Below are positions 40,101 through 49,100 of a stretch of DNA of 64,000 nt, piece by piece; positions within the stretch are counted from its first letter, which is position 1; the number at the start of each line of letters is the position of its first letter. Source of the stretch: Phoronis australis. Taxonomy: Eukaryota > Phoronida > Phoronidae. The stretch is taken from positions 262,153-326,152 of the forward strand of contig NMRA01000274.1 of NCBI GenBank assembly GCA_002633005.1. Direction: 5' to 3'. The notes beneath the pieces were generated by a model that worked only from the letters and a program-made list of their open reading frames with translations, was not told where the DNA came from and did not search any database. The position numbers and the translations under genes were made by a program.

Positions 40101-43100
40101 TTGATGAGTTCCATGTAGATGTGCAGTGCCACTGTCATTACTCCCGGGTCTTTATCACACAGAGCCTTCTTAAACAACTGGTGTACATGCTGGACAAGGT
40201 TGGGTGCCCTGGTGAAGAAACGGTGTAAGCACATCACCGCTTTCTTACGGACAAGTTCCCTGCATAGAAATGAAACGAAAAATACAAAAACGTGTACGGA
40301 TCCACGATTTTGTCAAGGTATTGAAGGGGTTCTGCAGGGGACACACATTTGGTCTAAAAGATTCTTCCACTTCAGCACTGTAAAAGTGACTGGGCAGAGG
40401 ATTCGGATCCCCTGCACCATCCTCTGAATTAGCACCTGAGAAAACCGTTCAATATGATAATTTATGGTGAAATATCACCAATTTACAACACAATAAGTGA
40501 AATTTCATTTTTCACTTTTTCATAAGTAGGCAGCGTTTATTTGGTGTTACTAAAATGCCTGAAAATTTTCGTTTTCCAAATACATGCCCATGGGATTATC
40601 TACGGAAAATCCTGGTAGCAAAAAGTGTTGCCAACATACAGTTCTTAAGTATATTCACCTGTGTCTGAAAAATAATTAAATCTCCCCTGAGCAAAAATGC
40701 AGTCTTTAAGACTTTAAAAGTAACCGCTAGTTCCTGAGATAATTTCTACACATTATCTTTAGACTGTGATGCACTCATAATTAATTGATAGTGGGAGCAT
40801 AAGATCATGTTTCTATCTTAAGGCTCGAGTCCCTTTTCAGGAAACCCCTGAACAATTATTATCATACCTTGGGTGACTTAACTTTTCCTCCACCAGAGGG
40901 AGCATCATTGGAATCACATCGACATTGGCGAGGTGACAGAGAACAGTCAGAGCACAGCATACTTCCAAAATATTGGAACTTCGTAAGTCCTGAAAGCACG
41001 CAATATACGTCAGTTGAAAAGTAAATTTACTCTCAGTCATACACGCATAATTATTTATCAAAAAATCCTTTTTACAGCTTGGTAAAACCATAACTTTTTA
41101 TTAATATCAACTACCTTCTTAAAGTTCTCATTGAATATGAAACACCCAGGACACAAATGTAAAACTTCAAGCCATTTGTATTGTAAAATGGCACAATGTT
41201 AATGTCACATGTCTAAATGAAATGTTCCATGTGACAGTGTAAAATGCCATTTGTCACATAAGATGCGAGCTTTTGAAAGCCAATTACAGCAAACTAAAAT
41301 GTAATTTTGGCTAACTCAATATTGAAATAAAATCACAATCAAAAAGTATATCTATTGCAAAAATTTTCATATAAATTTGGAAGAAAAATGACTTTTGAGA
41401 ATGCATTACAAAGTGTCATCCAATAAATAAAAAAATTCAGCACAAGGGACTCAGTCTACACTTCATCATTTACCAAACTGACAAAAAAGTCCTAAACTAT
41501 GAGCTCTGAAAAATATTTTAATGGTCATTCTTCTATCAATTCATTTATGCTAAAACTTCACATTTTCTAAATTCAACAATACTTGTCTAAACACAAGTGT
41601 ATTTTTCTCCAATAGTTTAATTGATTTGACAGTTCTTGTTTCAGGTCAAATCAACACTAAAACAAATAACAATCAGTTCAGCAAACGATGTCATATTTAC
41701 GATGTCAATATGACATTGTTTGCTGAAGTGCTTGTTATTTGTTTTCTCGTGTTCGATATTCAATTTGCATGGTCTGCATCCACGGAAACAAAAAATGTTG
41801 TGGAAATTACAGGGACATTATCAAAATGCATTTTTGGGATCACGGTCTATAAACAATAAAATCTGCAGTATTTTTGTTAATTTTCACCCTTGTCTGTCAG
41901 GCGTTCACTGAAATCATGTCTAGTGGCCTTACCAGATAAATAGACTTGTTTTAAAATACTCTGCCCATACTCATCGCAGCAAAATCCAAACTCAAACTCG
42001 TAACCGTAACAAGTCAAAACAGGTCATTGAGAACACTGCATTGGTCAATGCAGACCTGTCCATTTTTTATTAGGTCATCATTCAATACAAACATGTCTAT
42101 ATTTGTTCATTAGGCCACCAGTCAATGCGGACCTGTCCATTTTTTCATTAGGTCATCAGTCAATGCTGACCTGTCCATTTTTTCAGGTTGTGTTCTGGTG
42201 TGACCTACTTTTCAGTGACTCTTGTCCAGTTCAACAAGTTCTAATTTTAGCCACTAGATGTCAGTCAAAATCAAAATTATCTTTCACTAAGCATAAAAAA
42301 CCTTTACAGATTTAGATGAAAAATTTTAAGGTAATAGAACGACAAGATAGAATTAGTTATCACTAAAACTAGCTATTTGACTCTATAAAGTTTTGTGTTG
42401 AAAAGAAATTCGTCAGAGAACACCAGTTATTTGTCACAACGGAATTATACATAGTGTTAACTGCTTCTTAATAGTTAATTCTGGTTGGTGTTTGCAAAAT
42501 CAGGCTCTGCATTGATGCTGAGGGCTGAATTGCCTTGCCAGCCAACATTTTAAACCTGGAGTGACAATTTTTAAACTTAACGCGCACGCCTTGCCTAAAC
42601 TCGTCGCAGTAACATTCAAACTCATAACTGCGACAAATCAAAACACGTGAAGAACATTCAACTAATCTTCATATTGGCTTAGAATTTTGCACACGGTTGT
42701 AAATCACACGTGTCGCTCAACAGGTTTTTTGAAATTGGCATGCAACGTCAGTGAAAGCATTTTTTTGTGAACTTTGCCCTTAGTATACAACTGCCCCAGT
42801 TGGATTGTGTAAGTAAACATACCTCGGCAAAGGGTTTATGGTCCTGGCTGAAAAGATAATCAATTGATTACCCCCTAAGGACCCATGAATAGAATGATGA
42901 GCCCCCCGAATGGTCAACTACTACAGCGATCAGCTATGTCCATATTAATTATAAGGGTATTCACGACAAACCTTTTGCAACGAATTGACAAGCAGAACAC
43001 TGAGCTCGTGGTTCTCATGCAGTAACAGGCATGTTGCTAAGTAACCTGAAATAAAACATAGCACTGAAAGTCACGTCTCACCAAATCAGTCTTACCGGCA

Positions 43101-46100
43101 TTCACTTTTAAAACAACTATAAACCAGTGTTTCGTCCAAGAATCGACTTCTATATTTAGACCACATGCTGTTATAAAATTGGTCTCAATTTGTTCCTTAC
43201 TTAGATGAGGAGTGATTTGTGAGTTTGCACATGGCTGGCAGTTTTGATTTTCCTCGAGACCATGCTGGGCATATCAAATGACACGCCAAGTCAACAGCCA
43301 ACTTGTAGAGTTTGGTCTAAAACAATAATTGTCAGTTCTTTCAAAGCCCTGGCACCATCAAGAATTTCTTAAAGAAAAAAACTGAGACCAATTCCAAGAA
43401 AGTTTTGACGTAGGTTTTTGTTGATGGCATGTATATACCCATACTGAGCGGACATCTTGTGTATTTCATGTGCCAGAAATGCTAGTTATACACAAAGTTC
43501 CTGTTACTGAGCCAGATAAGTTTTAAATTGTTTCAAGTTGCGACAGATAATCATAAATGGTATTTCCAACCAGATCATTCAGGCCACAGGTAAGGGGAAC
43601 TAGCGTCATAAAGACTCTAGTTTCCAGAGTTAGCCAACCCTTCCTATTTCAGATCAATGTCAGTCGATCTCTTAAAATGAAAAATTCTAAATGTAAAGAG
43701 TTCAAAGGGGTCTTTCGCTTTACCCAATTTCTAATTCTGATGTGCAATACCAGTTTCAAAAGGGACGAAAAGCAATTTCTTTCACTCATGAACATTTTAA
43801 GTTGCTGGACACTTTTATGTGAAACAGTTGCATAGTGCACTGCACAGCGGTTGGAATTTCACTGCATGATGGTCGCAAAGTATTTATAAAACATGCTGGC
43901 ATTAAAACCATAACAGAATATAAACGCTGTCCAGTAACCACCCTATCGCCATCTAGCGACTTGGGAAAGTTCATCATGTCGCCGCAACATCGGATAATAG
44001 CTTTGCTTTTGATGGTAGAAGCCAAATGCTTTTCTGGCAAAGAAATTTTTGAACCAGTAGGTCAAAATCAATCAGTCTGCTTCGTGATTTTCATGTCAGG
44101 TAATCAGTAGGAGAGAATGACCTTTTTAACAATATTTCAGTATGTGAAAAAATTTCCCGTGAATCTCATCTCCATTCTGACAAAAGTAATTGAAGCTTTT
44201 AATGATGTGGGGCAAATGGAAATTGGTAGCCTGTGTAAGAAACAATATAAATTGCTTTTCTACTCAAAAGACACAGGCAGTCTTTAGGAACTTTGTTGGA
44301 AATGGCCTTTAAAAACATTTAACTCTAAAATTGTTCACAGAATGCCAAGATAGTGATTGTTCAATATCTACTAGAAGTGACATAACTCACCAATTCTCCT
44401 TTCCAAAAGTGACCCCTGTTGGGCAAGCTTGATAGCATTGATGTAGCCAAACGACACATCGCAACCAAGCATATCACACAATATCAACTCTGTAACGTAT
44501 TCCTTGATCTGTGCCTACAACCAAGCATATCACACAATATCAACTCTGTAACGTATTCCTTTACCTGTGCCTACAACCAAGCATATCACAAAATATCAAC
44601 TCTGTAACATATTCCTTGATCTGTGCTTACAACCAAAACCTCAGTTAACGACAGTCAGTAATGCCGTGACTACTTTTTACAAAGATTTCATTTTTGAGTG
44701 TAACAAGATTTCAAGCTCAGACGCCTGCGAAATGCAGAGAGGTTACGTCGAGCCAAGAAGGAAAGGGCTAAGCGAAGGTCTCAGTTTGTCAAGGACCCCT
44801 TCAGATTTACAAAGACCTTACTGGGGGAAGAGAGATCAGGCGAGTTGCAGTCAAGCAAAGAGGCAATAGAGCAACATCTTAACGCAGCTCATGGAGACGA
44901 CAGACGAGATGTGCCCCTCGGAGTGTGTTCGAGAGTGGAGGCTGTGAATAGGCCAGAGAGTGAATTAGACACGAAAGAACCTACGTGGAAGGAACTGCTG
45001 CAGGTGGTTAAGAAAGCGCGGTCGGGTTCAGCCCCAGGTCCAAGTGGCATCCCGTACAAGACCTACAAGAAGTGTCCCTTGCTGCTAAGGCAGCTGTGGC
45101 TGATTCTAAAGACAGTATGGAGAAAGGGCAAGATACCTACTGGCTGGAAGGTCGCAGAGGGGTGCTTTGTGCCCAAGGAGAAGGATGCTGCTGCGGTTGA
45201 CCAGTTTAGAACAATATCACTGCTGAGTGTAGAAGGGAAGATGTTCTTTGGGATCCTTGCTAGGAGGTTGACATCCTATCTCTTAGACAACAAGTACATA
45301 GACACATCTGTCCAGAAAGGAGGAATTCCTGGTTTTTCAGGCTGTGTTGAACATACGAGCGTCTTGAGCCAGCTGATTAGGGAGGCCAAGTCGAAGAGGA
45401 AAGACCTGACGTGTGTGTGGCTGGACTTAGCTAATGCCTACGGTTCCATACCCCACCAGCTGATCAACATAGCATTAGAGTACTATCATGTTCCGGAGCA
45501 TATCAGTCGCATGTTAACAGATTATTTTCGAGGTATCCAGTTGAGGTTTACTGTAGGCGCCATCACTACAGACTGGATCAAGCTGGAAAGAGGTATAATA
45601 ACTGGATGTACCATCTCTCCTACTCTGTTCATCATGGGGATGAATTTTCTGATAAAGGCCGGAGAAAGGGAATGTAGGGGTCCGAGGCTACAGTCCGGTA
45701 TCGTGGTGCCTGTAATTAGAGCATTTATGGATGACTTGACAGTAACTACGGTGACGCATGTGCAAGCTCGGTGGGTTTTGGCAGCTCTAGATGAAGTAGC
45801 AACGTGGGCTCGTATGAAGTTTAAACCCAGGAAGTCGAGACTTCTGATAATGAGAGGTGGGAAAGTAGTCAACAGATTTACCTTGACCATTCAAGGCGAA
45901 CAAATTCCATCAATTGTTAATAACCCCATCAAGTGCCTAGGTAAATGGTACGATGATCTCCTGTGCGACAAGAACAACATCAAGCTGATGGAGACCCAGG
46001 TGACGGAGTGGTTGAAGAGAATAGAGAAAAGCGGTCTTCCTGGCAAGTACAAGGCATGGATTTACCAGCACGGGCTGTTACCTCGAGCAACGTGGGGTCT

Positions 46101-49100
46101 AATGCTGTACGACATCCCGATATCGGCGGTGGAGTGCCTGGAGAGAACTGTAAGCAAGTGGCTGAGGAAGTGGTTGGGAGTCCCAAGAAGCTTCACACAG
46201 GTTGGCCTTTATAGCAGAACAGCAGAGCTTCAGCTGCCTCTAGCATCAATCACGGAGGAGTTTAAAGTAGGAAAGTGCAGGCTGGTTCTCACATTACGTG
46301 ACTCTAGAGATCCAAAGGTGAGGGATGCTGGCGTCATGACAAGATCAGGGAGACGGTGGTCAGCAGACACATCTGTGAGCCAGGCGGAGAGTTTGTTACA
46401 GATCAGAGATATAATTGGAAGCACCTGCGTAGGACGCCAGGGGTTGGGGACATCCCAGTTCCAGCAGTGGGAAAAAGCGAGTGAGAGGCAGCGGAGGGAG
46501 ATGGTCCAAGCTGAGGTGAGAGCAGCGGAGGAGGAAGCCCGTAAAGCCAAGGCAGTCCAACTAAGCCAGCAGGGAGCATGGACCAGGTGGAACCTTCCAG
46601 AGAGGAAAATATCGTGGGCAGACGTTTGGAGTATGGAGCCGATGCGTGTCCAGTTTCTACTTCGCTCGGTTTACGACGTGTTACCATCGCCTGCAAACCT
46701 TCTTCGCTGGGGCCTAGTGGATGACCCAGCCTGCCAGTTGTGCGGAGGAAGAGGTACGTTGGCCCACATCTTATCAGGGTGTAAGATGGCACTACAGCAG
46801 GGCCGATACAGGTGGCGTCATGACCAAGTACTGAAGACCCTTGCAGACATCATAGATGGAGAGCGTAAGACAAGAGTAACACAGCCTAGGGCAAGCAGAC
46901 AGCACATACAATTCGTCAGGGAAGGTGAGATACGGAAGAAGTCACGTCAGCAGCCTTGCATCCTGGATGGAGTAAGCTGGGAAATGAGAGTAGATCTGGG
47001 AAGAAAGCTTGTGTTCCCGAGTATTGTGGAAACATCACTTCGGCCTGACATCATTCTGTGGTCGGACATTCATCAATGTATAGTGATTATAGAGCTTACG
47101 GTGCCTTGGGAGGAAGGATGCGAAGAGGCCCATGAGAGGAAATTATCTAAGTATAGCGAGCTGGCGGAGACATGTAGAGCTCGGGGCTGGCGAACTTGGT
47201 TGTTTCCTGTAGAGGTGGGATGTAGAGGATTCCCTGCAAGATCTGTATGGTGGTTGCTGGAGAAGATTGGTGTGCGAGGGGGAAGGAAGAAAGCTGCAGT
47301 GAGAAGACTGGGCGAGACAGCTGAGAGGACATCTTGTTGGCTGTGGTACCGTCGGAATGAAGGAAGTTGGAGGCCTCAGTGATGCACAGTGGGTTGGCCG
47401 CCACTGTGGACCCACCAGTGGAGACCGTTATGGTTTAGGGTCGAAACGAGTCGAGGAAGCTGGATGCCATCTGACGACATCAAGCTACGCCTCCAACTAG
47501 TTAGTGTACGGCGGGTAGAAGAGAATCCTGGTTTAGCTGTTACGAAGAAGGGGCGACAAGACGTCAGACTACATAGAAGCCTGACAACTATTGAGGCAGA
47601 TAACATCACTGTAAGTACACACACCAATATCTGAAGATCTCCATTATTCTAACAGTTTAATTACCAATTGGCAAACTCCTAAGATGAGAAATGTGTGTAA
47701 AATTTTCTGTTAGCATTATTTTTGGAGATTTTTAATTTAAGAGGCATGCCTGGTTAACCTCAGAATTTCTAATCATTTCACTGGAATTTCTTTTGACCTA
47801 GTGATAATTTCAACAGTTTTCAGATCACGAAGGTGATGTTCAGTCACATAACTGAGTCATCAAGGGCCCTGATCAAACAAAACCAATAGACCTTACACAC
47901 CTGCAAATTTCAAGCACCACATTGCACGAAACTGGAGCTGAAACTAATTCAATGTCAAGACGTAGATTTCTATAAAAATGAAGATAATACCTCTGAAAGA
48001 GAAAATTAAGCACTTGACATCACACCTATTAGCATCACAGTAACGATCAAAATGTAAATATTCCGACATAAATTCTAAAATCTATTGACGGATTCACACC
48101 AATATCTACTCCGCTTACATCACTTGCCAATGTAAATGAGCTAGAAGTCGCAGTGAATAGACAACTAGATGTTAGAAATGATCTTACTATTATCACCACC
48201 TCAAAGCAGTTTCAGGACGTTACAAGTCTCCTGGCCAATCACCTGTGATCACCATGGGTGAACAGAGGCGAGCCACAATTTACATCACAGGTATATCTAG
48301 CCTTCTCATGTAAGACAGCCTTTGACAGTACACCAGTGGAACTTTTTTCAGATGACTGATCAGCCTGCTGGACTGATCAGCCTGCTGGTCAGGGGTCCAC
48401 TTCATGCCTTTAGACTAAGGACAGATATTGCTGAGTGTATAGATTTAAGTAATTATGAACGCTTCACAGTTTAGAAATAAATGATATAGAAATTATATCA
48501 GTAACTAGCAATTTGTATATTGCTTTAGTGAGATTTAAATATTTTTCAGAAATATGTTGAATGTGTTTCCAGCTTAAGACCAAATGTGTCTTGAGTCCGT
48601 CAGTCACCATTTGTGAAATAGACACCAGATGGCGTACGTAAATGCTGTAATACTCGAGGAAGTACGTCTCACCTGGGAAGTGTCCGGTTGTGATAACTTC
48701 TGTCTCAGGAGCTTTACTTCTCTTTTAAGGACTTGTTCTTCTTCCTAAATTAATTTAAACTAGCTTAGAAATTTACATGTAAAACAAGACACCAATACAA
48801 AGTCCTCGTTGCAGTGAGTTTCATTGCTGACATAAAAATTGTGCAGCTTATTGGGACATGACAAATCTTTGTTCACTTGGTTGACTCAGTTCAGAATTGG
48901 TTTAGCAAGGTTAATCATACAATGTTTTTCTATACCTCTGCAAAGAAGAGAGTTGTAATCGAGACGTACCTCTCAGAACAACTAAAAGAAGGTGTTGGTC
49001 AAGTTAGCCAGCCAGCTAGCTGTATGAAGACTGTTGTATGCTATGGTCCCTGATTGTGAACAGATGTAGAGAACCAGTTTCTTCCAACAGACAAAATTGT

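Noticed and set aside
45522-46792. Long open frames on the minus strand inside the R2-like element
   Set aside because: They are antisense shadows of the reverse transcriptase frame.
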